64,000 nt of DNA from Heyndrickxia sp050281185 (GCF_050281185.1 NZ_JBNNWS010000014.1:62001-126000), one strand, 5' to 3'. Positions 9,113 through 18,709 are shown, numbered from the stretch's first letter. Numbers and translations: made by a program. Notes: generated by a model not told the origin, from the letters alone.

Positions 9113-9259
9113 AAATGCGTAAGCGCCTTGATCAGCCCCGACAAGCAAATAACCTTTCACCATTGAAGTCCGCTCTTTGACTTCCTTTGGAAAGTCCAAA
9201 TGCCGACTTTCCTCGGTGAAAGGTTATTTGACCTCGAGGGGCTAGGCGCTGGAGCTGGA
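9113..9259. repeat. Interspersed repeat, family 3, long copy
   Basis: Begins GCGTAAGCGCCTTGATCAGC and ends GGGGCTAGGCGCTGGAGCT. The centre is a hairpin with a perfect 15-bp inverted repeat (AAATAACCTTTCACC / GGTGAAAGGTTATTT). Related to 52108, 63303 and a fragment at 27067. Confidence 0.8.
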
Positions 9260-9269
9260 TGTAGAATAA

Positions 9270-9298
9270 CAAAGAGCCTCCAAAATTGGAGGCTCTAA
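9270..9298. terminator. Bidirectional terminator between ytsP and dgcP
   Basis: Perfect 10-bp stem AGAGCCTCCA / TGGAGGCTCT with a four-base loop between convergent genes. The T-rich tail is better on the dgcP strand. Confidence 0.75.
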
Positions 9299-9306
9299 AT
9301 AATTTG

Positions 9307-10722
9307 TTAATTATCTTCTTTTACCACAACTTGATTTTTTCCTAATTCTTTTGCATGATAAAGACCTGTATCAGCACGATTAAAGAGACTCCTAAAATCA
9401 TCTTTTCTTTTTTTATTCCAATAGGATACGCCACAGGAAACTGTGATTTGTGGACTAGTATGGAGATAAACAGCCTCTAATAATCTATTGGCTACTTGTG
9501 TTCCGACATTTAAAGAGACTCCTGGAAGATAAATAGCAAGCTCTTCTCCTCCCCATCGGGCACCAATGTCAGTAGTACGAATATTTTGTTGAATTAGCTT
9601 TGCAACTTGAATAAGAATTTCATCCCCAATTTGATGGCCATATGTATCATTTACCTCTTTAAAATTATCGATATCTAAAAGTATAAACGTACCTTCCTCA
9701 TCCTTTTGCATAGAGTGTTGTATTTGATTATTAAGAAAATTTTTTTCGAAAAGCTGTGTTAAATGATCCGTTATAACCATCTTTTCTAATTCTTCTCTTA
9801 GCATGGAATTGGTAACTGCCAATGTTGAGTGATGGATCAGTGATTGGAACAATTTATACATATCGAAGGTAAAGTAATACGGTTGTTCATGTAAAACAAC
9901 ACAGAACCCCTTTAAGGTATTCCCTTCCAGCATTGGCACTGCCATTAAAGAAGCATAAGAAAAGGACTCGTCATTCAAAAGATTCCCTAAATTACTATAA
10001 TAAAGAGATTCTTTTTTCTTTCGAATATTGTCAGTGATAAATTCTATACATGCTTTCCCAGCAGTGCAGTGGAAGAAACTGCTGCTTTCTTTCAAAATAG
10101 AGATTTCATCATAATTTATCAAAACAAATCCTATGTTAGAGACACAAAAGGATTTTAATATTTGGGCTTTAAGAAATTGTAAGGTCTCATCTAATTTAGA
10201 GAAAGAATTTAATCGATGTGAAGTATCATTAATAAGCTGTAAATCCGCTATTAATCGTTGTGATTGTTCGTATAATTTGGCATTTTCCAACGCACTTCCT
10301 GCTGTAATCGCTAGTAATCTAATGAACTCCTCTTCACTGTTTTGAAAAATAACTGTAGAAAATGATATTACTTGAAGTATACCGTATACTCCTTGTTTAC
10401 CACATAATGGAGCATATAAAATGGTTTGATTGCAAGAAAAATTTTTGTCGATGCGAATTTCTCCAGTAACAAAAGATTCCATTATTACATCATCTGCAAG
10501 ATCAAATTGAAATTCTTTAATAGGTAAATTTTTATCATGGTTTGTATCATTTGAAAGCAATAAAGTATATTCAAAATGTGGAAATACCCTCCTAAGGGTT
10601 TTTATTATCTCGTCTAATACAATATCTACATTCATTGAAGAATGGAACTTTTCGGTTACACGAAATAACTCTTTGAATTTTTTTTCTTCATTTATAATGT
10701 TAGAAAGCTTACTTATGTCCAT
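9307..10722 (-). CDS. dgcP: Diguanylate cyclase with N-terminal GAF domains
   Basis: Makes cyclic di-GMP from two GTP. The 471-residue protein has two GAF-like regions (about residues 20-150 and 170-310) and a C-terminal GGDEF domain with intact active site GGEEL. An inhibitory I-site RTTD lies exactly five residues before it. It occupies the place of B. subtilis ytrP/dgcP next to rpsD but is about 100 residues shorter than that protein. AGGTGAT precedes the ATG. Expected cytoplasmic, since no membrane segment is visible; signals sensed by the GAF regions are unknown. Confidence 0.88.
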   Translation of the reverse strand: MDISKLSNIINEEKKFKELFRVTEKFHSSMNVDIVLDEIIKTLRRVFPHFEYTLLLSNDTNHDKNLPIKEFQFDLADDVIMESFVTGEIRIDKNFSCNQTILYAPLCGKQGVYGILQVISFSTVIFQNSEEEFIRLLAITAGSALENAKLYEQSQRLIADLQLINDTSHRLNSFSKLDETLQFLKAQILKSFCVSNIGFVLINYDEISILKESSSFFHCTAGKACIEFITDNIRKKKESLYYSNLGNLLNDESFSYASLMAVPMLEGNTLKGFCVVLHEQPYYFTFDMYKLFQSLIHHSTLAVTNSMLREELEKMVITDHLTQLFEKNFLNNQIQHSMQKDEEGTFILLDIDNFKEVNDTYGHQIGDEILIQVAKLIQQNIRTTDIGARWGGEELAIYLPGVSLNVGTQVANRLLEAVYLHTSPQITVSCGVSYWNKKRKDDFRSLFNRADTGLYHAKELGKNQVVVKEDN

Positions 10723-10873
10723 ATGTAATCACCTATCATTAGTAGTTTGCAAATAACTAGTATTGATACATTATACCTATGTGATTTTAGGAATATAGTA
10801 CTATTATACTATATATTAGCATTTTTTGTATAAAATTTACTAAAATATAATAATTGTTGTACGGTATATTCTA

Positions 10874-10902
10874 TTGACTTTATCTTTCTAAGGACATATA
10901 AT
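10874..10902 (+). promoter_or_regulatory. Strong sigma-A promoter of rpsD
   Basis: TTGACT at 10874-10879, 17-bp spacer, TATAAT at 10897-10902. It predicts a 5' leader of about 215 nt before rpsD. Confidence 0.85.
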
Positions 10903-10908
10903 GAAGTT

Positions 10909-11126
10909 TGTGTAAAATAATGCAGCCTTTGCGGACAACTTTATGATCGTATTTTGTTCCCATTTTAGATTTCATATTAGAAGTTTCTAACCTCTAATAT
11001 CTAGAATGAGGTGTATCGCGTAACCCTCTGCTGCTAGGGCGATGGTACATGAAAACATCATACACTTAATTTTTGTTCACACCTGTTTTTATTTTACAAA
11101 ATAAAAACATAAAGGAGGAGTCTTAA
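10909..11126 (+). ncRNA. rpsD 5' leader, probable S4 autoregulatory element
   Basis: The 404-base gap between dgcP and rpsD holds a promoter and a structured leader. An outer stem GTGTAT (11011-11016) / ATACAC (11060-11065) encloses CCCT (11024-11027) / AGGG (11036-11039). B. subtilis rpsD is known to be repressed by S4 binding its leader; that this element works the same way is inferred from position and structure. No other gene is visible in the gap. Confidence 0.6.
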
Positions 11127-11729
11127 ATGGCTCGTTATACTGGTCCAAGTTGGAAATTATCTCGTCGTCTTGGCATTTCACTTAGTGGTACTGGTAAGGA
11201 ATTAGAAAAACGTCCTTATGCACCTGGACAACATGGTCCTAACCAACGCAAAAAACTTTCTGAATATGGTCTTCAATTGCAAGAGAAGCAAAAGCTTCGT
11301 CACATGTATGGTGTAAATGAGCGCCAATTCCATAACACTTTCGTGAGAGCTGGAAAATTGAAAGGTAAACATGGTGAAAACTTCATGATTCTTCTTGAAT
11401 CACGTTTAGACAACCTAGTATACCGTCTTGGGTTAGCTCGTACTCGCCGTCAAGCTCGTCAGCTTGTTAACCATGGTCATATTCTTGTTAATGGAAAACG
11501 TGTTGATATTCCATCATACCGCGTAGCACCTGGTCAAACAATCGGTGTTCGTGAAAAATCTCGTAACTTATCAATCGTCAAAGAAGCGATCGAAGTAAAT
11601 AACTTCGTTCCTGAATTCCTTACATTTGATGCTGATAAACTTGAAGGTACATTCACACGTTTACCAGAACGTTCTGAATTACCAGCTGAAATTAACGAAT
11701 CATTCATCGTTGAGTTCTACTCTCGTTAA
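11127..11729 (+). CDS. rpsD: 30S ribosomal protein S4
   Basis: Primary 16S rRNA-binding protein that starts assembly of the small-subunit body. The 200-residue product begins MARYTGPSWKLSRRLG and has the S4 RNA-binding domain (about residues 92-155; LESRLDNLVYRLGLARTR). It lacks N-terminal zinc-binding cysteines (C-minus form). AAAGGAGG precedes the ATG. Monocistronic, with a long leader and a strong terminator. Confidence 0.98.
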   Translation: MARYTGPSWKLSRRLGISLSGTGKELEKRPYAPGQHGPNQRKKLSEYGLQLQEKQKLRHMYGVNERQFHNTFVRAGKLKGKHGENFMILLESRLDNLVYRLGLARTRRQARQLVNHGHILVNGKRVDIPSYRVAPGQTIGVREKSRNLSIVKEAIEVNNFVPEFLTFDADKLEGTFTRLPERSELPAEINESFIVEFYSR

Positions 11730-11735
11730 TTTTTC

Positions 11736-11768
11736 AAAAAACACTTGCGATTATGCAAGTGTTTTTTT
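11736..11768 (+). terminator. Terminator after rpsD
   Basis: Stem AAACACTTGC / GCAAGTGTTT followed by seven Ts. Confidence 0.92.
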
Positions 11769-11781
11769 GATCAAAAAAAAT

Positions 11782-11811
11782 AAAGACGAACCAAGATTGG
11801 TTCGTCTTTAT
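11782..11811 (-). terminator. Terminator of tyrS (symmetrical, also usable from rpsD)
   Basis: Perfect stem AAAGACGAACCA / TGGTTCGTCTTT immediately after the tyrS stop on the reverse strand. Confidence 0.88.
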
Positions 11812-11812
11812 T

Positions 11813-13072
11813 TTAATATCTAATTAAGAAGTATTTCTTTTTCCCTCTTCTAATTATTGTAAACTGACCTTCGATTCGATCTTGTTCGGAAATCATATAT
11901 TGTACATCTGTGTTTCGATCCCCGTTAATATAGATCGCTCCATTTTGAATATCTTCACGTGCTTGGCGTTTCGAAGGAGAAATTTTTGCTTCTACCAATA
12001 AATCAACAAGTCCAATTTCTTTATTATTGTTGTAATCAAATGAAGGAACATCTTTAAATCCTTGTTTGATTTCGTCAGCGGATAATTCCTTTACCTCGCC
12101 GCTGAAAAGGGCGTCGGTAATTTTAATCGCCTGCTTTAAGGAATCATCTCCATGTATTAAGCGAGTCATTTCTTCTGCTAATGCTTTCTGTGCTTTACGT
12201 AGATGCGGTTCTTCCTCAACTGATTTTTCAAGTGCTTCAATTTCCTCGCGGGATAGGAATGTAAAATATTTAAGATATTTAATTACATCAGCATCAGCAG
12301 TGTTAATCCAAAACTGATAGAATTCGTATGGTGATGTTTTAGCTGGATCCAGCCAAATCGCACCACTTTCTGTTTTTCCAAATTTTGTTCCATCTGCTTT
12401 AGTAACAAGTGGAATCGTTAGACCGAAGGCTTTTGCACCATCTGAAGTCATTTTACGAATCAGCTCTAAACCTGTTGTAATATTTCCCCACTGATCACTT
12501 CCACCGATTTGCATTTTACAATTATGATTTTGATATAGGTGATAGAAGTCAATAGCTTGTAAGATTGTATAAGTGAATTCAGTAAATGATATTCCTGTTT
12601 CAAGTCTTGAAGCAACCGTATCCTTCGCTAACATATAATTGACACCAATGTATTTTCCATAATCACGTAAGAACGTAACTAAATCCATCGTACCATCCCA
12701 ATCATAGTTGTTTACCATGATTGCACCATTTTCGCCTTCAAAATTGAAAATATGCTCAAGCTGATTCTTAATACAACTTACATTATAGTTAACCGTATCT
12801 AATGTTTGCAGCTTTCTCTCTTCTTTTTTTCCACTTGGATCGCCAATTAATCCTGTCGCTCCACCAACAAGGACAATCGGACGATGGCCTTCTTGTTGAA
12901 ATCTTCGTAATGTAAGAAATGGAAGTAAGTGACCAATATGCATACTATCTGCTGTTGGATCAACTCCACAATATAGTGAAATTTTTTCTTTATCTAATAC
13001 TTCTTTAATACCTTCTTCATCGGTTTGCTGGTAAATAATACCTCTCCATTGTAAATCTTCTAATAAACTCAT
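11813..13072 (-). CDS. tyrS: Tyrosyl-tRNA synthetase
   Basis: Class I aminoacyl-tRNA synthetase, 419 residues. The HIGH motif is HIGHLLPFL, the KMSKS-type loop is KFGKTESG, tyrosine pocket GGSDQWGN is present and a C-terminal S4-like RNA-binding domain (from about residue 350) follows. The ATG at 13072 gives MSLLEDLQWRG with AGGAG 8 nt upstream; an apparent extension to 13168 runs into the leader terminator and is not coding. Controlled by a tyrosine T-box. Confidence 0.97.
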   Translation of the reverse strand: MSLLEDLQWRGIIYQQTDEEGIKEVLDKEKISLYCGVDPTADSMHIGHLLPFLTLRRFQQEGHRPIVLVGGATGLIGDPSGKKEERKLQTLDTVNYNVSCIKNQLEHIFNFEGENGAIMVNNYDWDGTMDLVTFLRDYGKYIGVNYMLAKDTVASRLETGISFTEFTYTILQAIDFYHLYQNHNCKMQIGGSDQWGNITTGLELIRKMTSDGAKAFGLTIPLVTKADGTKFGKTESGAIWLDPAKTSPYEFYQFWINTADADVIKYLKYFTFLSREEIEALEKSVEEEPHLRKAQKALAEEMTRLIHGDDSLKQAIKITDALFSGEVKELSADEIKQGFKDVPSFDYNNNKEIGLVDLLVEAKISPSKRQAREDIQNGAIYINGDRNTDVQYMISEQDRIEGQFTIIRRGKKKYFLIRY

Positions 13073-13089
13073 TTCATTCACTCCTATCC

Positions 13090-13355
13090 AATAAAATAAA
13101 AAAGTCCCTTCGTATAAATACGAAGGGACGATTATGCATCGTGGTACCACCCAACTTGAGAAAAGCAAAACTTTTCTCCACTCAACTTCTATAACGGGTT
13201 CTCCGTTTACTGCTACTATTATTATTCACAGTAAAAGCTCCAGGACGTAATTCATCTAAACTATTTGTGCCGATTTTCACCGAACATCGACTCTCTAAGT
13301 AACAGGGATAGTTTGACTACTTCTTCCTCTCTAAGCCATTCACTATTTAAACTTA
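13090..13355 (-). ncRNA. Tyrosine T-box leader of tyrS
   Basis: On the reverse strand, Stem I starts near AGAGAGGAAGAAGTAG and carries GAATTACG with specifier codon UAC (Tyr) at 13249-13247. The T-box core TGGGTGGTACCACG sits at 13153-13140. Uncharged tRNA-Tyr should stabilise the antiterminator and allow tyrS transcription. The leader, PBP promoter and spacer account for the 397-base gene-free interval. Confidence 0.95.
13095..13129 (-). terminator. T-box regulated terminator of tyrS
   Basis: Perfect 12-bp stem GTCCCTTCGTAT / ATACGAAGGGAC with a two-base centre, followed on the reverse strand by six Ts. It competes with the T-box antiterminator. Confidence 0.93.
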
Positions 13356-13435
13356 ATCTATTCTACACACATTTAAAATTAATTGTCAAATGATTTCAGA
13401 AAAATAATGATTTTAGTATTTCAATATTCAATTTA

Positions 13436-13444
13436 TGCTATAAT
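13436..13444 (+). promoter_or_regulatory. Extended -10 promoter of the PBP gene
   Basis: TGCTATAAT (TG at 13436-13437, TATAAT at 13439-13444), 25 bp before the PBP start. No convincing -35. Confidence 0.5.
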
Positions 13445-13469
13445 GAATTTGATTTTGAGGGGGTATTTG

Positions 13470-16340
13470 ATGGGTGGAAAAATGAATAGATTATTAGGAA
13501 TTTTCAAGGAATCATTATTTGTTTTTCAAAATGAAAAGTTACAAAAAAATTCAAGAATTACTTTCGGAGTTATTTGGAATTTAATATTAATATTTTTTAT
13601 CTTGATTGTTATAGGCGGCTTCTTTGCAGGAGGTGTAGCTGCAGGATATTTTGCCGCATTAGTAAAAGACGAACCAATTCGTCCATATACTAAAATGAAA
13701 AAAGATATATACAATTATGAAGAAACTTCACAGCTCTACTTTGATAATAATGTTTATTTAGGAAAGGTAAAATCCGATTTAGAGCGTGAAGAAGTAAAAA
13801 TTGCTAATGTCTCAAAATATTTAAAAGATGCCCTTATTGCTACCGAGGATAAATATTTTTATGAGCATGACGGCATTGTTCCGAAAGCACTGTTTCGTGC
13901 TGTATTTCAAGAAGTGACTAATTCCTCAACCCAAACTGGAGGAAGTACACTCACACAGCAAATTATTAAAAATCAAATCTTAACAAATGAAGTATCTTTT
14001 GATCGGAAAGCAAAGGAAGTGTTATTGGCACTTCGTTTAGAAAAGTTTTTTAAGAAGGATGAAATTTTAGAAGCCTACTTAAATGTCTCTACGTTTGGAA
14101 GAAATTCTTCCGGTCAAAACATCGCTGGTATTGAATCGGCAGCAGAAGGTATTTTTGGAGTTTCAGCGAAAAAATTAAACTTAGCTCAATCTGCTTTTAT
14201 TGCCGGTTTACCGCAAAGTCCTTTTATGTACACACCTTTTACGAATGAAGGAAAGTTAAAAAGCAAAGAGGGCTTAGAACCTGGAATTAATCGGATGAAG
14301 CTCGTCCTTAGCCGTATGCATGAAAACGGTTATATTTCAGAGCAGCAATATGAAAAAGCTGTAAAATATAATATCGTGAAGGATTTTATCAAACCACAAA
14401 AAAGTCCAAGAGAAAAATACCCTTGGCTAACTTATGAAATTGAAGATCGTGCTAGAAACGTTATGGCCATAATATTAGCAGAAAAAGATGGTCACAAAGA
14501 AAAAGAATTAAATAAAAATAAAAAGTTATATGAAAAATATATAACCCTTGCAGACCGTGATATCCGGCAAAATGGCTATTCCATCCATACAACGATCAAT
14601 AAAAAGATGTATGATCAAATGCAAAAAGTGAAAGATGAATTTAATGGATATGGTCCAAATAAAACGGTGACTAGAATTAATAAAAAAACTGGTGAAGAAG
14701 AATCGATTGTCGAGCCAGTACAAATAGGCGGTATATTAATAGAGAATAAAACTGGAAAAATTCTAAGCTTTGTAGGTGGTAGAGACTTTAAAAAAGAACA
14801 GATAAATCACGCTACACAAACCCGAAGATCGAATGGATCTACGATGAAACCATTACTAGTGTATGCACCCGCAATGGAAATGGGTGTTACATCACCCGGA
14901 ACCGTCATTGCTGACTCGGATACTGGGATAAAAAACAATGGCAGAGCATGGCCAACTAATTTTTCAGGGAGATATTATGGTCTCGTAACAACACGAGAAG
15001 CTTTAGCGAAATCACATAACGTAACAGCCGTAAAAGTCTATCAGAGAATAGTTAATCAAAGGCCTGCACAATATCTAGCGAAAATGGGATTTTCAGATCT
15101 AGTACCTGTTGACTACGAAATCCTTTCAGCTGCCTTAGGAGGTTTAACTGAAGGAGTAACAGTGGAAGAAGATGTTAATGCTTATACAACCTTTGCGAAT
15201 GATGGTCAATTTATTGATGCGTATTTAATCGATAAAATAGTGGATAAAGATGGAAAAACGATTTATAAGCATAAAGTAAAGCCAGTCAATGTATTCAGCC
15301 GCCAAACTTCTTATTTAATGTTAGATATGATGAGGGATGTATTTAGATATGGTACGGCTGCAAGTGTTCCAAACATGCTTAAATTTTCTACGGATTGGGC
15401 TGGGAAAACAGGAACGAGTAATGACTATAAAGACTCATGGCTCATTGGTTCTAATCCAAATGTCACGTTTGGTACTTGGATCGGCTATGATACTCCAAGT
15501 AGTCAAGTCCCAGGATATGATCAAAGGAACTATGCAATTTGGAGTAAACTCATCAATTCTGCCTATGATGTCGATCCAAAATTAGTTGCTCCTACAGAAC
15601 GTTTTAAAATGCCAAGCGGGATTGTTCAACGCTCCTTCTGTGCGATATCGGGAATGCTGCCTTCTGAAGGCTGCTCTAATGCTGGTTTAGTAAGAACTGA
15701 TTTATTCAATGCAAAATATGTACCAACTGAAACAGACAATAGTTTAATTCAAGGTAAATTTGTAACAATAAATGGGAAAAAATATTTAGCCCTTGATTCA
15801 ACACCTGCAGAATTTTCGGAGGCTGGATTGATTTTAAATCCTGATTTTGTTAAAAAGATTTCAAGAGGCAATAACATTGATCCCGATCAAATAATTCCAA
15901 AAGATAATCCTCTTTGGAAAAAAATTCTTGCACCAGAAGATAAAATAAGTGATGATGGCAAAGCACCATCTCCAGTCAAACTATCTGTCTCAGGTACTAC
16001 TATTTCATGGACGGCATCAGCAAGCAATGATGTTATTGGATATCGTATCTTTAGTAGTGGCGGTAAAAAAGTAGGTTCTATTAAAGCTGATACTAATTTA
16101 TCTTTTACTCCGGGAAATGGAGAATTTTATGTAGTAGCAGTAGATATTGCTGGGAAACAATCAAGTCCTTCTAATGGAGTGAAAATTGGAGTTAATGATC
16201 CAAAGCAAGAAGAAAAGCCCGATAAAGAAAAGCCTGATAAAGATAAACCTAATAAAGAAAAGCCTGGAGATAACTCTGGTGATAAAAATGATGACGGCAA
16301 AAATTCTGGGGAAAATGGTAATTCTACAGGAAAGCCTTAA
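13470..16340 (+). CDS. Class A penicillin-binding protein with C-terminal FN3 domain
   Basis: Bifunctional peptidoglycan synthase, 956 residues. One membrane segment (about 33-62) is followed by a GT51 glycosyltransferase domain (EDKYFYEHDG with catalytic Glu126; GGSTLTQQIIKN) and a transpeptidase domain with Ser457 in STMK, an SHN motif and KTGTS at 646. After the transpeptidase comes a fibronectin-III-like domain (about 825-900) and a roughly 50-residue tail of Lys-Pro/Asp/Glu repeats. The ATG at 13470 follows GAGGGGG by 7 nt; an earlier in-frame start at 13383 precedes the promoter. It resembles PBP1A/PonA-type proteins; it sits next to tyrS and is transcribed alone. Confidence 0.93.
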   Translation: MGGKMNRLLGIFKESLFVFQNEKLQKNSRITFGVIWNLILIFFILIVIGGFFAGGVAAGYFAALVKDEPIRPYTKMKKDIYNYEETSQLYFDNNVYLGKVKSDLEREEVKIANVSKYLKDALIATEDKYFYEHDGIVPKALFRAVFQEVTNSSTQTGGSTLTQQIIKNQILTNEVSFDRKAKEVLLALRLEKFFKKDEILEAYLNVSTFGRNSSGQNIAGIESAAEGIFGVSAKKLNLAQSAFIAGLPQSPFMYTPFTNEGKLKSKEGLEPGINRMKLVLSRMHENGYISEQQYEKAVKYNIVKDFIKPQKSPREKYPWLTYEIEDRARNVMAIILAEKDGHKEKELNKNKKLYEKYITLADRDIRQNGYSIHTTINKKMYDQMQKVKDEFNGYGPNKTVTRINKKTGEEESIVEPVQIGGILIENKTGKILSFVGGRDFKKEQINHATQTRRSNGSTMKPLLVYAPAMEMGVTSPGTVIADSDTGIKNNGRAWPTNFSGRYYGLVTTREALAKSHNVTAVKVYQRIVNQRPAQYLAKMGFSDLVPVDYEILSAALGGLTEGVTVEEDVNAYTTFANDGQFIDAYLIDKIVDKDGKTIYKHKVKPVNVFSRQTSYLMLDMMRDVFRYGTAASVPNMLKFSTDWAGKTGTSNDYKDSWLIGSNPNVTFGTWIGYDTPSSQVPGYDQRNYAIWSKLINSAYDVDPKLVAPTERFKMPSGIVQRSFCAISGMLPSEGCSNAGLVRTDLFNAKYVPTETDNSLIQGKFVTINGKKYLALDSTPAEFSEAGLILNPDFVKKISRGNNIDPDQIIPKDNPLWKKILAPEDKISDDGKAPSPVKLSVSGTTISWTASASNDVIGYRIFSSGGKKVGSIKADTNLSFTPGNGEFYVVAVDIAGKQSSPSNGVKIGVNDPKQEEKPDKEKPDKDKPNKEKPGDNSGDKNDDGKNSGENGNSTGKP

Positions 16341-16378
16341 TTAGAGAGATTAATTAATAATTTCATAATGTGAATTTA

Positions 16379-16433
16379 CAAAGGTTGCACCAAAAGATCA
16401 GTAAAATTAGATCTTTTGGTGCAACCTTTTTTA
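16379..16433 (+). terminator. Strong terminator after the PBP gene
   Basis: An 18-bp perfect stem (AGGTTGCACCAAAAGATC and its complement) with a 10-base loop and T run. Confidence 0.93.
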
Positions 16434-16449
16434 TGGTTTATGAAATATT

Positions 16450-16643
16450 AAAATATTCGCAATGTGGATAACTTTATAAAGAGCGAGGTTTACGTCTAGC
16501 GCAAGCAGCCGTCGGCTAGCGGATTTCTCCGTCTCCTCCCTACGATAAGTCAACATCGGCTCGAGAACTATCTCACCGTGTTTCCTTTATCTCAGTCGAA
16601 GACTACGAAATCCGTACGCTAGAGCTGCGGCGCTTGCGCTTTT
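16450..16643. repeat. Interspersed repeat, family 2, copy A
   Basis: Contains AGCGCAAGCAGCCGTCGGCT at one end and GGCGCTTGCGCT at the other, with CGGATTTCTCC and GAAATCCG giving further complementarity. The flank up to 16450 is also shared with copy B and contains TGTGGATAA (16463-16471), the complement of a perfect DnaA box. Together with the PBP terminator it accounts for much of the 499-base gap before ezrA; no ORF was seen there. Confidence 0.85.
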
Positions 16644-16839
16644 GTTCATAATAATGATAACTAAATTATTTTGTTTTTTTAGCATTTGTGAAAAAAAGGG
16701 TAATAATGCTGTAAAAGTTGTAAAAAATGTTGAAATTAATAGTCACAAATTGTCGTTACATGGTATCATTAATACTACATACTAAAATAAGTAAATCGTA
16801 TAAATATAGATTAGGAATGGACGGAACAGGGGGCTTACG

Positions 16840-18534
16840 ATGGAGTTTATCATCGGTGCAATCGTAATTGTACTTATTTTACTGGTTTTTGGATTTGTTA
16901 CCAGGAAAAAATATTATAAAGAAATAGATAAGCTAGAAGCGTGGAAAATTGATATTATGAATCGTCCCGTTACAGATGAGATGGGGAAAGTAAAGCAGCT
17001 GAACATGACCGGTGAAACAGAAGAAATGTTTGAACGCTGGAGAAAAGCTTGGGATGATATCGTTGCAACCGAGCTGCCCGAAGTTGAGGATCATCTTTTC
17101 GATTCTGAAGAATTTACTGATAAATATCGTTTTAAAAAGGCTAAAGAATCAAATCGAAGGATTGAATCTATTTTAAAAAGTGTCGAAACCAAGATTGAAA
17201 ATATACTAGCTGAATTAAATGAATTGATTGGCAGTGAAGAAGCTAGCCGCGTTGAAATAGAGGAACTTAGTAATCAATACAAAATGATGAAAAAGACTCT
17301 TTTAATACAGCGTCATGTTTATGGTAAATCTATTCAAACATTAGAAACGAAATTGGATGCTTTATCAACAAAGTTCGATCTTTTTGAAGAACTTACTGAA
17401 AATGGTGATTATATAAAAGCAAGAGAAGTTGTTATTGTCCTAAAGGATGAAGGACAAACCCTATTAGAAAAAATTGAAAAAATTCCTGATTTACTGACAG
17501 AGGTTAGCACAATCCTTCCTTCACAATTAAATGAAATTGAAGAAGGTTTTAAAGAAATGATAGAGGAAGGATTTATGCTTGATCATTTACAAATTGATAA
17601 GGAATTAGAGAGTTTAAGAAAATCCTTGAATACATACACTGAATTGCTAGAAAATACGGAAGTACATGAAGTTGAAAATGGTATAAATGAACAAAAAGAA
17701 AAAATAGATGTTTTATACGAGCTGCTAGAAAAAGAAGTCTTTTCGAAACATTTTATTTTTAAACACCGTGATGAAACCCAAAACCAATTAAGGGAAATAA
17801 AAGCTGCAAATGAACAAATTAGAGTCGAAACAGAATTTGTCCGACAAAGTTATCAATTGGCTGAGGGGGAATTGGAAATCCCGAATAGTCTTGATAAACA
17901 ATTATTAAAACTTATAAAACGATTTGAAGCACTCGAAACAAAAATAATGGAGGATCAATCAGCTTATACGATTTTAAGTGCTGATTTGAGTGAAATTCGA
18001 GAGGGTATTGAAAAAGTAGTTCAAGACCAGCAAGAATTCACATCACATTTACAAAATTTACGTAAAGATGAAATAGAAGCACGTGAAAAATTAGCTGATT
18101 TGAGGAAGAAAACTAGCGAGGCAATAAAAATTGTTTCAAAAAGTAATATTCCAGGTCTTCCAAATGATTATCAATTATTTATGGAAAAGGTTCATGAAAA
18201 TATACAAAATGTCTTTAAGACTTTGAATGAAAAGCCTCTTAATATTAAAGCTATACAAGAATATTTACAACAGGCGATTGAGTCAGTAGACACTTTATAC
18301 AACAAAACAGTAGAACTCGTTGAAACAGTGGTTTTAGTTGAAAAAGTTATTCAGTACGGTAATCGCTATCGGGCTCGAAATACAAAGCTTGCCGATGGTC
18401 TTCAAAGGGCTGAAGAGTATTTTAGAAGCTATGATTATCGTTTAGCATTAGAGGAAGCTGCATCAGCAGTGGAAGAAGTTGAACCAGGTGCCCTTAAAAC
18501 AATTGAAGATATGATAAATCATGAAGAAATATAA
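16840..18534 (+). CDS. ezrA: Septation ring formation regulator EzrA
   Basis: Negative regulator of FtsZ ring assembly and linker of divisome and wall synthesis. The 564-residue protein has one N-terminal membrane segment (about residues 3-21), a long spectrin-like coiled-coil cytoplasmic part and, near the C-terminus, the conserved YGNRYRARN patch known to matter for EzrA localisation. Length matches B. subtilis EzrA (562). In B. subtilis it neighbours hisJ and refZ; here a cysteine desulfurase gene follows instead. Own terminator directly after the stop. Confidence 0.97.
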   Translation: MEFIIGAIVIVLILLVFGFVTRKKYYKEIDKLEAWKIDIMNRPVTDEMGKVKQLNMTGETEEMFERWRKAWDDIVATELPEVEDHLFDSEEFTDKYRFKKAKESNRRIESILKSVETKIENILAELNELIGSEEASRVEIEELSNQYKMMKKTLLIQRHVYGKSIQTLETKLDALSTKFDLFEELTENGDYIKAREVVIVLKDEGQTLLEKIEKIPDLLTEVSTILPSQLNEIEEGFKEMIEEGFMLDHLQIDKELESLRKSLNTYTELLENTEVHEVENGINEQKEKIDVLYELLEKEVFSKHFIFKHRDETQNQLREIKAANEQIRVETEFVRQSYQLAEGELEIPNSLDKQLLKLIKRFEALETKIMEDQSAYTILSADLSEIREGIEKVVQDQQEFTSHLQNLRKDEIEAREKLADLRKKTSEAIKIVSKSNIPGLPNDYQLFMEKVHENIQNVFKTLNEKPLNIKAIQEYLQQAIESVDTLYNKTVELVETVVLVEKVIQYGNRYRARNTKLADGLQRAEEYFRSYDYRLALEEAASAVEEVEPGALKTIEDMINHEEI

Positions 18535-18566
18535 GACGAATGTTCAGAATGCATTCGTCTTTATTC
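18534..18566 (+). terminator. Terminator after ezrA
   Basis: Stem AGACGAATG / CATTCGTCT overlapping the end of the stop codon, followed by a T-rich run. Confidence 0.75.
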
Positions 18567-18577
18567 TTTATTAATAA

Positions 18578-18709
18578 GGCTTTGTTAATGGATACTGTTG
18601 ATAAAATCCTCTGTAGGGTATGCGTGAAGCGATTTCTTTACGAAGTAAAACTAGCTGAACGTATACACTACAGATTTTATTAAAAACAATAAACTTGTTT
18701 AACAAAGCC
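18578..18709. repeat. MITE-like repeat, family 1, copy 2
   Basis: A 132-bp element with near-perfect inverted ends GGCTTTGTTAA and TTAACAAAGCC and the core ATGCGTGAAGCGATTTC ... CTAGCTGAACGTAT. One of the two cleanest copies for defining the ends. Confidence 0.88.

Noticed and set aside
13073..13168. N-terminal extension of tyrS
   Set aside because: The extra frame runs through the T-box core and leader terminator; homology and the ribosome binding site place the start at 13072.
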